Both the position numbers and the translations under genes were made by a program. Positions 42,849 through 49,921 of a stretch of 64,000 nucleotides of DNA are shown one piece after another. Numbering within the stretch: the first letter of the stretch is position 1; the number at the start of each line of letters is the position of its first letter. Below the pieces are notes generated by a model, which did no database searches, was not told where the DNA came from, and saw nothing but the letters and a program-made list of their open reading frames with translations. Origin of the DNA: DASRSS01 sp963799045 (lineage in GTDB: Bacteria; Actinomycetota; Actinomycetes; Mycobacteriales; Jatrophihabitantaceae); NCBI GenBank assembly GCA_963799045.1, contig CAWCVN010000004.1:372001-436000 (forward strand). Direction: 5' to 3'.

Positions 42849-43901
42849 ATGCGCCGGGACCGGATCGCGAGTGCCGTCCGCACCCTGACACCCGGCTACT
42901 TCGCGCTCGTGATGGCGACCGGCATCGTGTCGGTAGCCATGGCCATGCACCACCGCGCGGCGGCGGACGTCGTATCGGTCGTCCTGCTGTGGCTGGGAGT
43001 CGCGGAGTTCGTCGTGCTCGTCGTGCTGACCTGCTGGCGGCTGGCCGCCTTCCGTGCCGAGGTTGCGTCGGACTTCGCCGATCCGCGTCGGGCGTTCGGG
43101 TTCTTCACCTTCGTTGCGGGTACTGACGTGCTCGGCACGCGCCTTGCGATCGACGCCCACCAGCACGGCGCGCTGGTGCTGCTGACGCTCGGCTGGCTGG
43201 CCTGGCTGCTGCTCGGGTACGTCGTCCCGTGGACCGCGGTGCTCAGCCACGAGCGGCGGCCCGTCCTGCAGGACGCCAACGGCACCTGGTTCATCTGGGT
43301 GGTCGCCAGCCAGTCGATCGCCGTGCTGGCCGCCGCCGTGGAACCGTCCGTGCTCGTCGGCCGCCGCGAGCTCGCGCTGCTCGCCGTCTTCTCGTGGGCG
43401 GTCGGGATCTTCCTCTACGCCGCGGCCGGGATCTTCGTCGGCGCCCGCATGCTGGTGTATCCGTTGCGGCCGGTGGACCTGACCCCGCCGTACTGGGTGG
43501 CGATGGGCGCCACCGCGATCACCGTCGTCGCCGGCGCCCGGATCGTGCAGATGGCCGACGCGCCGATGGTGGACGCGACCCGCGGGCTGGCGGCCGGTAC
43601 CTCGGTGGTCTTCTGGGCGTTCGGCAGCTGGCTCATTCCGGTCCTGGTGGCCGCCGGGGTGTGGCGGCACGCGGTGCATCGCGTGCCGCTGCGTTACGAG
43701 GCGACGCTGTGGAGCATCGTCTTCCCGCTGGGCATGTACGGCGTCGGCTCGCACTACCTGGGTCAGGCGGACCAGCTGCCGATCGTCGAGGCGATCGGGG
43801 CCGACGAGAGCTGGGTGGCGTTGGCTGCCTGGCTGCTGACCTTCGTCGCGATGCTGCGCCATCTCGTCCGCACCCTGATGACGTCACCCGACGCCGCCTA
43901 G
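42849..43901 (+). CDS. TDT/SLAC1-family transporter (TehA/Mae1-like)
   Basis: The 350-residue protein has about ten membrane helices. It begins with RTLTPGYFALVMATGIVSVA, the TehA/SLAC1 first-helix signature. VAGTDVLGTRLAI, GTWFIWVVASQSIAVLAAAV and a late FPLGMYGVGSHYL support the family. Relatives export tellurite, sulfite, C4-dicarboxylates or conduct anions such as nitrate/chloride. Its position directly behind narI, where narK is often found, suggests nitrate or nitrite movement (inference). Its stop codon overlaps the first base of operator site 2. Confidence 0.85.
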   Translation: MRRDRIASAVRTLTPGYFALVMATGIVSVAMAMHHRAAADVVSVVLLWLGVAEFVVLVVLTCWRLAAFRAEVASDFADPRRAFGFFTFVAGTDVLGTRLAIDAHQHGALVLLTLGWLAWLLLGYVVPWTAVLSHERRPVLQDANGTWFIWVVASQSIAVLAAAVEPSVLVGRRELALLAVFSWAVGIFLYAAAGIFVGARMLVYPLRPVDLTPPYWVAMGATAITVVAGARIVQMADAPMVDATRGLAAGTSVVFWAFGSWLIPVLVAAGVWRHAVHRVPLRYEATLWSIVFPLGMYGVGSHYLGQADQLPIVEAIGADESWVALAAWLLTFVAMLRHLVRTLMTSPDAA

Positions 43902-43926
43902 TTTTTACTAGCACCACTGTATAAAC
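43901..43926 (+). promoter_or_regulatory. Candidate nitrogen-oxide regulon operator, site 2
   Basis: GTTTTTAC, a 10-bp spacer and GTATAAAC form the same 26-bp dyad as at 35910 and 45707, oriented towards the ferredoxin gene 18 bp downstream. The second arm contains TATAAA, which could double as a -10 element. It marks a separate promoter after the nar operon. Confidence 0.65.
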
Positions 43927-43944
43927 TGGTTGTGGAGGTGCCTC

Positions 43945-44298
43945 ATGGCCTACGTGATCGGCGAACCCTGCATCGACGTGACGGACCGCGCCTGCGTCGA
44001 GGAATGCCCGGTCGACTGCATCTACGAGGGCGGTCGATCGCTGTACATCCACCCCGACGAGTGTGTCGACTGTGGTGCCTGCGAGCCGGTCTGCCCGGTC
44101 GAGGCGATCTACTACGAGGACGACGTGCCCGAGAAGTGGCGCATCTACACCGAGGACAACGCGCGGTTCTTCGCCGAGCCGCTGCCCGGCCGCGACGCCG
44201 CGGTGGGCTCGCCCGGGGGCGCGCAGCGGGTCGGCAGGCTCGGGGTGGACACCGAGCTGGTGGCCGGCCACCCGGCCGCCGACGCGGCGGACGCCTGA
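43945..44298 (+). CDS. fdxA: Seven-iron ferredoxin
   Basis: A 117-residue ferredoxin with a [3Fe-4S] cluster and a [4Fe-4S] cluster. The ligands are in CIDVTDRACVEECPVDCIYE and CVDCGACEPVCPVEAIYYED, and the following VPEKWRIYTEDNARFF is typical of actinobacterial FdxA. The ATG at 43945 follows GGAGGTG. The C-terminal roughly 30 residues are Gly/Ala-rich and non-conserved. In mycobacteria fdxA belongs to hypoxia/NO-induced regulons, which agrees with the operator upstream here. Confidence 0.93.
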   Translation: MAYVIGEPCIDVTDRACVEECPVDCIYEGGRSLYIHPDECVDCGACEPVCPVEAIYYEDDVPEKWRIYTEDNARFFAEPLPGRDAAVGSPGGAQRVGRLGVDTELVAGHPAADAADA

Positions 44299-44323
44299 GC
44301 GCCGGGATCAGCGCGCGGCGGGA

Positions 44324-44806
44324 TCAGCGCGCGGCGGCGACGCGGCCGATCCGCACGCGCCACACCTCCGGGCCCTGCTCGAGGTACTCCCAGCTGAACT
44401 GGCCGGACAGCTCGGCCTCGAACTGATAGCGCAGCGGCTTCGGGTCGTGGTCGTTGATCAGCACGTACGCCGAGCCTGGGTGCAGCTCGGCGAAGGACTC
44501 GAGGATCAGCTCGTGCCGCCGGCGGGGGATCTCGCTGCGGACGTCGAGAAGGCGGTCTGTTTCGGACATGGTGCTGGCTTCCTTTCCGGTGCCGTGCTGG
44601 TGTTCGAGCTGCTGCTCCAGGCGCGCGGCGTGGTGCATCGCGCCATCGAGGTGCTGTGCCTGGCGCGGGTGTGAGTGGCGCACCGCCGTCCAGGCGTCGG
44701 CCGCCAGGCGACCGGCGGCCTGCGGCTGACCCGCGCCGGCGAGGGCGCGGCAGGCGCGCACCAGCACCCGGGTGAGCGCGTCGGCGACGTCCTGATCAGC
44801 CGGCAC
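44324..44806 (-). CDS. DUF2249-domain protein with helical N-terminal domain
   Basis: About 160 residues from GTG 44806, overlapping the end of the hemerythrin gene by 11 bp. Residues 1-75 are helical (ADALTRVLVRACRALAGAGQ, QPQAAGRLAADAWTAVRHSH). The C-terminal 80 residues are a DUF2249 domain: LLDVRSEIPRRRHELILESF, INDHDPKPLRYQFEAELSGQ and WEYLEQGPEVWRVRIGR. An internal ATG at 44569 could produce the domain alone. DUF2249 proteins are small TusA-like modules of unclear role, frequently found with hemerythrins and denitrification genes. Confidence 0.8.
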   Translation of the reverse strand: MPADQDVADALTRVLVRACRALAGAGQPQAAGRLAADAWTAVRHSHPRQAQHLDGAMHHAARLEQQLEHQHGTGKEASTMSETDRLLDVRSEIPRRRHELILESFAELHPGSAYVLINDHDPKPLRYQFEAELSGQFSWEYLEQGPEVWRVRIGRVAAAR

Positions 44807-45674
44807 GAGTGATCGCCACCTGCCAGACGTGCGGCCCGGCCTCGCGGTAGCTCCACTCGAACTCATCGGGCCACAGCGCCTCGGTCTGGTAGCGCAGCGG
44901 CTTCGGGTCGTGGTCGTTGACGATCAACAACGACTCGCCCGCGCCGAGGGCATCCAACCGGCCGAAGATGATCTCGTGCCGCTGGCCGTGCGGCAGGACG
45001 CGCACGTCGAGCGCAGCCCCGTCGACCGCAGGCACCGCCGACGCCTGCGGTTCCCCGCCGACCGGTGCCGCGGTGATCTCGCCCGACACCGGCACGCGGC
45101 GGTCGTCGACGGCGTCATCGCCGTGCCCGCAGCCGCAGCCGCATCCGTCTCCGCCGTCAGCGGGCAGCTCGGTGCCGAGCAGGGCGTGCATGCCGTCCAG
45201 CAGGGGTCCGAGCTCGACGCCGGCCGCGTCGAGCGCGGGCAACAGCAGATCGTTCTCCTTGCCCAGGTGCGCGCCGAGCAGTGCCTGGGCCGACGCGGCG
45301 GCCAGCGCCGAATCGAGCGGTCCGCGGGCGAGCGCGAGTTCGGCGACGAGCCCGGCCAACGCCTGGTGCTCCGCGGACATGCTGGCGACGAGCAGCCGGG
45401 TCGCCTCCAGGCGGTCGCCGGCGCGGTAGAGCGTCTGCTCCTCGGCGACGATGTGCGGCATCAGCTCGCCGCGGTACCAATCGTGCAGCGCGTCGCGCTC
45501 GGCGCCGAGCTCACCACGGGCCGCCGCGGCCAGTGCGGCGGCGGTGCGCCGGTGCAGCTCGGCGGCCAGCTCGCCGTGGTGGCGGCGGATCCGGGCGATG
45601 ACCTCCGCGTTCACGGCCGTGCCCGCCGATGGCGGATCTGCAGGCGGTTGTGCGGTGTGGACGTCGAGTGTCAT
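44796..45674 (-). CDS. Hemerythrin-DUF2249 fusion protein
   Basis: This 292-residue protein has an N-terminal four-helix HHE cation-binding domain (residues 25-165). Likely diiron ligands are H33, H64 or H74, E78, H103, H136 and E140, in the patterns RHHGELAAEL, LMPHIVAEEQTLY, SAEHQALAGLV and LLGAHLGKENDLLLP. A linker with the unusual CGCGCGHGDD run (residues 178-187) joins it to a C-terminal DUF2249 domain (about 222-292, INDHDPKPLRYQ-type). Such proteins are associated with NO or oxygen handling. It is divergent from the DUF59 gene, and operator site 3 lies between them. Confidence 0.9.
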   Translation of the reverse strand: MTLDVHTAQPPADPPSAGTAVNAEVIARIRRHHGELAAELHRRTAAALAAAARGELGAERDALHDWYRGELMPHIVAEEQTLYRAGDRLEATRLLVASMSAEHQALAGLVAELALARGPLDSALAAASAQALLGAHLGKENDLLLPALDAAGVELGPLLDGMHALLGTELPADGGDGCGCGCGHGDDAVDDRRVPVSGEITAAPVGGEPQASAVPAVDGAALDVRVLPHGQRHEIIFGRLDALGAGESLLIVNDHDPKPLRYQTEALWPDEFEWSYREAGPHVWQVAITRAG

Positions 45675-45706
45675 CGCGCGCTCCCAGGTGTGATGTGTCT
45701 GCAGTT

Positions 45707-45732
45707 GTTTTTACAGGAGCCATCGTGAAAAC
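45707..45732 (+). promoter_or_regulatory. Candidate nitrogen-oxide regulon operator, site 3
   Basis: GTTTTTAC, a 10-bp spacer and GTGAAAAC form the best-matched dyad of the three. It ends 7 bp before the DUF59 ATG, the same distance as site 1 to the regulator start. It lies 33 bp upstream of the divergent hemerythrin-DUF2249 gene, so one site can serve both. Confidence 0.72.
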
Positions 45733-45739
45733 TACAAGT

Positions 45740-46075
45740 ATGAGCGACGGCCCGTTGTCCATCACACAGCTGCTCGACGCCACCGCAGAGGAGCAGCTGC
45801 GGGAGCTGTTGCGCGAGGTGATCGACCCGGAGCTCGGCGTCGACATCGTCTCGCTAGGCCTGGTCTACGGGATCGAACTGACCGGCCGGGCCGCCGCCGT
45901 GCTGGCGACGACCACGACGCCGGCGTGTCCGCTGGGTGACTACATCAGCTCGGAGATCGAGCGGGTGCTGCTGGCAAGCGGCGCCGTCGACGCGGTGGCC
46001 GTCGAGCTCACCCACCAGCCGCCGTGGACGCCGAAGATGATGTCCGACGCGACCAAGCGCGCCTTCGGCTGGTGA
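45740..46075 (+). CDS. MIP18/DUF59-family iron-sulfur assembly factor
   Basis: A 111-residue protein with the DUF59 signature LREVIDPELGVDIVSLGLVY, LATTTTPACPLGDYISSEIE (with the conserved Cys) and a C-terminal HQPPWTPKMMSDATKRAFGW. Relatives (SufT, PaaD) help mature Fe-S proteins. Here it could service the Fe-S regulator, ferredoxin or nitrate reductase under NO stress (inference). The stop overlaps the next start as TGATG. Confidence 0.92.
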   Translation: MSDGPLSITQLLDATAEEQLRELLREVIDPELGVDIVSLGLVYGIELTGRAAAVLATTTTPACPLGDYISSEIERVLLASGAVDAVAVELTHQPPWTPKMMSDATKRAFGW

Positions 46076-47256
46076 TGAGTATCAGCGCGACCGGCCGGCT
46101 CCGGCGGCCCCGGGTGCCGGCCGGGGACCAGTCGGCGAACGCGCGGCCCGAGCCGCGGCTGGCAAGTCGGCCGCCGCTGCGGCTGCCGCTGCTGCTCCTG
46201 GGCGTGCTCAGCCTGCTGACCGGGATGTGGGCCGGTCTGCTCCTGCTCGGACTGCACGTGCCGACCTGGCGGACGTCCCTGGGTGAGGCCCACGGGCCGC
46301 TGATGACCCTCGGCTTTCTGGGCACCGTGATCTCGCTGGAGCGCGCCGTCGCCCTGCATCGTGCATGGGGATTCGCGGCGCCCGCCGCGGCGGGTGCGGG
46401 CGGGCTCGCGCTCGTTGCCGGGTTACCCGCACCGCTCGGCTGGTCGCTGCTGTGCCTCGCATCGGTGATCTTCGTCCTGATGTACGTCGTGGCGTACCGG
46501 ATCGCCCCGGCACTGCACATCGTCGTGATGGCGGCGGGCGCGGTTTGCTGGTACCTCGCGACCGTGTTGTGGCTCGGCGGCCGGGAGATCGACGACCTGG
46601 TGCCGCTACTGGCGGGCTTCCTCGTCCTCACTATCGTCGGCGAGCGACTGGAGCTTGCGCGGGTCAGCTTGACGGGGCGCGCGTCGGTTCGCGCGTTCAG
46701 CGTCGGTGTCGGCCTGTTCGCGGCCGGTCTCGCGCTCACCGCCGCGTCGCCGCACACGTTGGCCGTGGGTGTCCGGATCGGCGGCGTCGGGCTGATCGCG
46801 CTCGCGGGGTGGGCCGCACGCTTCGACGTGGCCCGCCGGACCATCCGCGTGGCGGGCCTGACCCGCTTCATGGCCGTCAGCCTGCTGGCCGGGTACGTCT
46901 GGCTGGTTGCCGCGGGGCTCACCTGGGCCATGGCCGGCGAACTGCACCGAAGCGACGCGACCTATGACGCCGCCCTGCACACCATCTTCCTCGGGTTCGT
47001 GATGTCGATGATCTTCGCGCATGCACCGGTGATCGTGCCTGCGGTGCTTCGGGCCCGGCTGCCGTTCCGTCGCTGGTTCTACTGCCACGTGGCCCTGCTG
47101 CACGTGGCCCTGCTGGCCCGCGTGGTGGGCGGTGACGCGCTCGGCAATCGGCTCGCCTGGCAGATCGGCGGCGTCGGGACCGAGGTGGCGATCCTCGCGT
47201 TCATCGCGGTCTCCGTCGTCGCGGTACGCAGCACCCGGCGCGGGGCGCCGGTGTGA
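46075..47256 (+). CDS. Polytopic membrane protein, NnrS-like (tentative)
   Basis: About 393 residues with roughly 12 membrane helices. Histidines appear in GEAHGPLMTLGFLGTVISLE and DAALHTIFLGFVMSMIFAHA, followed by PVIVPAVLRARLPF. The pattern is reminiscent of NnrS, a heme-copper membrane protein linked to NO tolerance, but it is not the classical HEMLFG form, so the assignment rests partly on context. The start ATG at 46075 overlaps the DUF59 stop, and the stop overlaps the GTG of the nirK remnant (GTGA). The block is therefore one operon. Confidence 0.6.
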   Translation: MSISATGRLRRPRVPAGDQSANARPEPRLASRPPLRLPLLLLGVLSLLTGMWAGLLLLGLHVPTWRTSLGEAHGPLMTLGFLGTVISLERAVALHRAWGFAAPAAAGAGGLALVAGLPAPLGWSLLCLASVIFVLMYVVAYRIAPALHIVVMAAGAVCWYLATVLWLGGREIDDLVPLLAGFLVLTIVGERLELARVSLTGRASVRAFSVGVGLFAAGLALTAASPHTLAVGVRIGGVGLIALAGWAARFDVARRTIRVAGLTRFMAVSLLAGYVWLVAAGLTWAMAGELHRSDATYDAALHTIFLGFVMSMIFAHAPVIVPAVLRARLPFRRWFYCHVALLHVALLARVVGGDALGNRLAWQIGGVGTEVAILAFIAVSVVAVRSTRRGAPV

Positions 47257-47983
47257 ACCAGCGGCGTCGGTCCGACTGGCTCATCGCCGTGCTGGTGGTG
47301 ACACCGCGGTCACCCGCACACTGCACGGCTGGTGCACAGTGCCCGGACACAAGGCCGCGGGCATGACGATGACGATCAAGGTCGTCGGCGCGGCAGGTTC
47401 CCCCGTGACGTCCGCGTCCGGCGCATCCGGGGCCGACGCGACGATCAACCCACCGCGTCGCCGGCACCCGGGTGGCGGGCCTACGACCCCGCGCTGCGCC
47501 CCGCGCCGGGCGGGCGCGTGCACCGGGTGAGCTTCACCGTCCGCGACACCGCCGTCGAGGTCGCGCCCGGCGTGCGGCAGACGCTGTGGACCTACGACGG
47601 CACCGCACCCGGCCCGATGCGCTCGCTGGCCCCCGGGCGGTCGTTGCGCTACGAGTTCCGGGCACGCCACTCCGGCGCCTGGCTGTACCACTGCAGCACC
47701 GCACCGATGTCGCTGCACATCGCGAACGGCATGTTCGGCGCGGTGCTCGTCGACCCGCCCGACCTCGACCGCGTCGCCCGCCAGTTCGTCCTCGTGCAGT
47801 CCGAGCTGTACCTGGGGCCGCAGGACTGCAGCGCAGACGAGGCCAAGATCGACGCCGAGCGGCCGGACGCTGTGGTCTTCAACGGCTACGCCGAGCCTGC
47901 CCACACCGGGCCACTACCCGTTCATCGACCACGCGATGGTCGACGCAGAGCACGGCGCCAGGGGCATCTTCCTGGCTCGCTGA
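47253..47983 (+). pseudogene. nirK: Copper nitrite reductase (nirK) remnant with internal deletions
   Basis: Pieces of a cupredoxin-fused NirK survive in order but in changing frames. The N-terminus is VNQRRRSDWLIAVLVV from a GTG overlapping the previous stop. The end of the N-terminal cupredoxin follows with its copper ligands (HGWCTVPGHKAAGM, about 47318-47366). The main body runs PGGRVHRVSFTVRDTAVEVA to FNGYAEP (about 47500-47900). The C-terminal tail HYPFIDHAMVDAEHGARGIF ends at TGA 47981. Missing are most of the N-terminal domain, the HSIDFHAG copper-ligand segment (between GTAPGPM and RSLAPG) and over 100 residues before the tail. It cannot encode an active enzyme. Confidence 0.8.
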
Positions 47984-48030
47984 TCGTCCGGCCGCGGATC
48001 GTCCGGCTGCTGATCGGGTCTGCGCAGGCG

Positions 48031-48510
48031 TCAGCCGCGGGCCTTGGCGCACACCCAGCCGTCCGGCGCCCGGCCGTCGGCCAGGAACGCGTTGAGCCGC
48101 TCGGCGAGTTCCGGCGACAGCGTGCGGTCGGCTTCCGGGTAGAGGATGCGCTCCTCCTTGAGGTTGTGGTGCTGCAGCGCGACGAGCAGCAGGTGGCAGC
48201 GGTGAGCTGCCGCGGACAGGTCCGGGCCGGTCTCCAGCTCGCGTTCGAGCGCGCCGAGCGCGGCCCAGATCTGCGCGTGCTCGCGGAGCATGACCGACAG
48301 CGGGGCGGCGAGGCCCGGTTCGCCGGCCCCCTGCAGCGCCGGGAACAGGTACTCCTCCTCGAGGTAGATGTGCCGCCGCAGGTCCTCGATCGCTGTGCGC
48401 AGGCTCGCCCGGCCCTCGGCCGAGGACGGAGCCGCGGCGAACCGTTCGATGGCGGCGTCGATGTGGTGGTGGTCGCCCCCCAGGGCGGTGGCCAGTGAGT
48501 CGGCGGTCAT
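48031..48510 (-). CDS. Hemerythrin HHE-domain protein
   Basis: A 159-residue single-domain hemerythrin-like protein. Likely metal ligands lie in LGGDHHHIDAAIERF, LRRHIYLEEEYLFPAL, MLREHAQIWAALGALE and ALQHHNLKEERILYPEAD, the four-helix spacing of diiron HHE domains. The ATG at 48510 is chosen; the longer frame only adds an Arg/Ala-rich run. It probably binds oxygen or NO, or serves in iron-stress repair. It follows the DUF488 gene by 29 bp on the same strand and is convergent with the nirK remnant. Confidence 0.88.
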   Translation of the reverse strand: MTADSLATALGGDHHHIDAAIERFAAAPSSAEGRASLRTAIEDLRRHIYLEEEYLFPALQGAGEPGLAAPLSVMLREHAQIWAALGALERELETGPDLSAAAHRCHLLLVALQHHNLKEERILYPEADRTLSPELAERLNAFLADGRAPDGWVCAKARG

Positions 48511-48539
48511 CGGATCGTTCCTCTCGCGGGGTTCGGGGC

Positions 48540-48914
48540 TCAGCGCGGCCGGCGTAGCAGCTCTGCGAGAACCGCCGCCTGGCTGATCTGGACGTCCTTC
48601 GTGGCGGTCAGCAGCGTCAGCGTCGCGCTGCCCGCGAGCTCGCGCAGGTGCTCGAGCGCCGCGGCGGCTTCCGGTTCGGCGAGCTCGTCGCGGTAGCGCC
48701 GGGCGAACTCCTCGAAGCGCTGCCGATCGTGGCCGTACCAGCTGCGGAGCGCGCTCGACGGCGCAACCGCCTTGCACCACTCGTCCAGGCGGGCGCGGTC
48801 CTTGCGCAGCCCGCGCGGCCAGATCCGGTCGACGAGCACCCGCAAGCCGGCGGTGGCGGCCGGCTGGTCGTAGGCGCGCGCCACCCGCACGTCGTGCTCT
48901 CCGGACCTCGCCAT
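48540..48914 (-). CDS. DUF488-family protein (YeaO-like)
   Basis: A 124-residue protein with the DUF488 signature VLVDRIWPRGLRKDRARLDE, then WCKAVAPSSALRSWYGHD, FARRYRDEL and LTLLTATKDVQISQAAVLAE. The fold is small, alpha/beta and cytoplasmic; its biochemical role is unknown. It is commonly found beside hemerythrin and nitrite/NO genes in bacteria, as here. The start ATG lies 35 bp from the stop of the DsbA-like gene on the same strand, so the three genes may be co-transcribed. Confidence 0.88.
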   Translation of the reverse strand: MARSGEHDVRVARAYDQPAATAGLRVLVDRIWPRGLRKDRARLDEWCKAVAPSSALRSWYGHDRQRFEEFARRYRDELAEPEAAAALEHLRELAGSATLTLLTATKDVQISQAAVLAELLRRPR

Positions 48915-48949
48915 CGATCTCCCTCTGCCCGAGCGTAGGGCCGGGCCGG

Positions 48950-49687
48950 TCAGGCGCGGTACAGCGTCCGCCACCGGCCGCCGATCTGCGAGACCCAGGT
49001 GGGTGCGGGCCGGCCGGACACCGGCGGGTAGCGGCGCGGATCGGGCAGCACAGGCTCGAGTTCGGCCCCGGCGTAGCGGATCTCCTTGCCCAGCCGGCGC
49101 AGGGCGTCGACGCCGCACAGCGTCGCCCCGCCGACGAGCAGCACCGGCAGGTCGGGGCAGTCGAGCTCGCGCCATTCCGCGCGCCACGTGCGCACCCGCT
49201 GGTACGCCCCGGCGGTGATCGGGCCGCGGTCGACGCTCACCGCGTAGCCGATGTCGTGCAGCGGAGCCGCCGTCGAGCCGGCGCGCAGGATCGGCCCGGC
49301 CAGCGGCGCGCGCAGCACGTTCGGGTTGCCGATGTCGGCACCCTCGCGCCAGTACAGGTCGAACAGCAGCCGACGCACCTCGTCGGCGACCGGGCTGCCG
49401 TAGGCCTCGGCGTAGGCCGAGACCGCGGCCTCGCTGTTCGGGGTGAGCGCGGGCGGTGCCGACGGCAGCTGTTCGCCGGGCAGCAGCAGCTGTTGCAGGG
49501 AGGCCAACTGTGCGGCGAGGGCGGCCCGGTCCGCGGGTGTCAGCCGCACGCCGCCGATGGGCAGGGCGCGGTGTAGCTCGACGGCCCGGAAGTCGACCGG
49601 CACGCCACCCGCCGCCAGAACACCGGCGCGCTGGGCCGCCAGGTGGCAGCTCGGACAGGTGAAGTCGGCATACACGACGATGCTCAT
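48950..49687 (-). CDS. DsbA-family thioredoxin-fold oxidoreductase (FrnE-like)
   Basis: The 245-residue product has the redox motif CPSC at residues 11-14 (IVVYADFTCPSCHLAAQRAG) and the DsbA-type helical insertion (SAYAEAYGSPVADEVRRLLF). LPVLLVGGATLCGVDALRRL carries the cis-Pro strand. No signal peptide is present, so it is cytoplasmic like FrnE/2-hydroxychromene-carboxylate-isomerase relatives. The ATG at 49687 is chosen; upstream codons derive from the repeat. A perfect A/T-rich palindrome lies 23 bp upstream. Confidence 0.85.
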   Translation of the reverse strand: MSIVVYADFTCPSCHLAAQRAGVLAAGGVPVDFRAVELHRALPIGGVRLTPADRAALAAQLASLQQLLLPGEQLPSAPPALTPNSEAAVSAYAEAYGSPVADEVRRLLFDLYWREGADIGNPNVLRAPLAGPILRAGSTAAPLHDIGYAVSVDRGPITAGAYQRVRTWRAEWRELDCPDLPVLLVGGATLCGVDALRRLGKEIRYAGAELEPVLPDPRRYPPVSGRPAPTWVSQIGGRWRTLYRA

Positions 49688-49710
49688 GGCGGCCTCCGGC
49701 GTCTCGGGCA

Positions 49711-49738
49711 GATAAATACAACTGTACTCGTATTTATC
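49711..49738 (-). promoter_or_regulatory. Perfect A/T-rich palindrome upstream of the DsbA-like gene
   Basis: Arms GATAAATAC and GTATTTATC flank a 10-bp spacer, 28 bp in all. It lies 23 bp upstream of the ATG in a very A/T-rich patch for this genome, as expected for an operator. The AC-N10-GT core has the same geometry as the nitrogen-oxide dyads but different outer bases, so the binding protein may differ. Confidence 0.6.
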
Positions 49739-49768
49739 GTTGTCGCGCCACGTTCGGCCCGCGCCTCG

Positions 49769-49818
49769 CGATCTTCCTGCGGCCAGCGCGCCATATCGCG
49801 TCAGGCGCAGGAAGATCA
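49769..49818. repeat. 50-bp palindromic repeat, copy 10
   Basis: The arms are CGATCTTCCTGC and GCAGGAAGATCA, with one terminal mismatch, and the core is GGCCAGCGCGCCATATCGCG plus TCAGGC. It is the only copy right of 35.2 kb, lying between the divergent DsbA-like and ABC-permease genes. Confidence 0.85.
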
Positions 49819-49921
49819 CGCGCCACCGGGGCCGCGGTTCGCGACGGCATGTTGCTATGATGGCGACGGCCTGTCGCGATCACGCGGGGCCGAGCACGCG
49901 GAGGCACTGAGGGGGTTCGTG

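Noticed and set aside
43901..43926. Crp/FNR-type box upstream of the ferredoxin gene
   Set aside because: The half-sites do not match TGTGA/TCACA and the spacer is 10 bp rather than 6 bp. The site matches the other two local dyads instead.
47332..48498. A 388-residue intact multicopper-oxidase frame
   Set aside because: Only about residues 45-190 resemble NirK; the first and last parts are out-of-frame sequence, and the true C-terminus is found in another frame. It is treated as a pseudogene.
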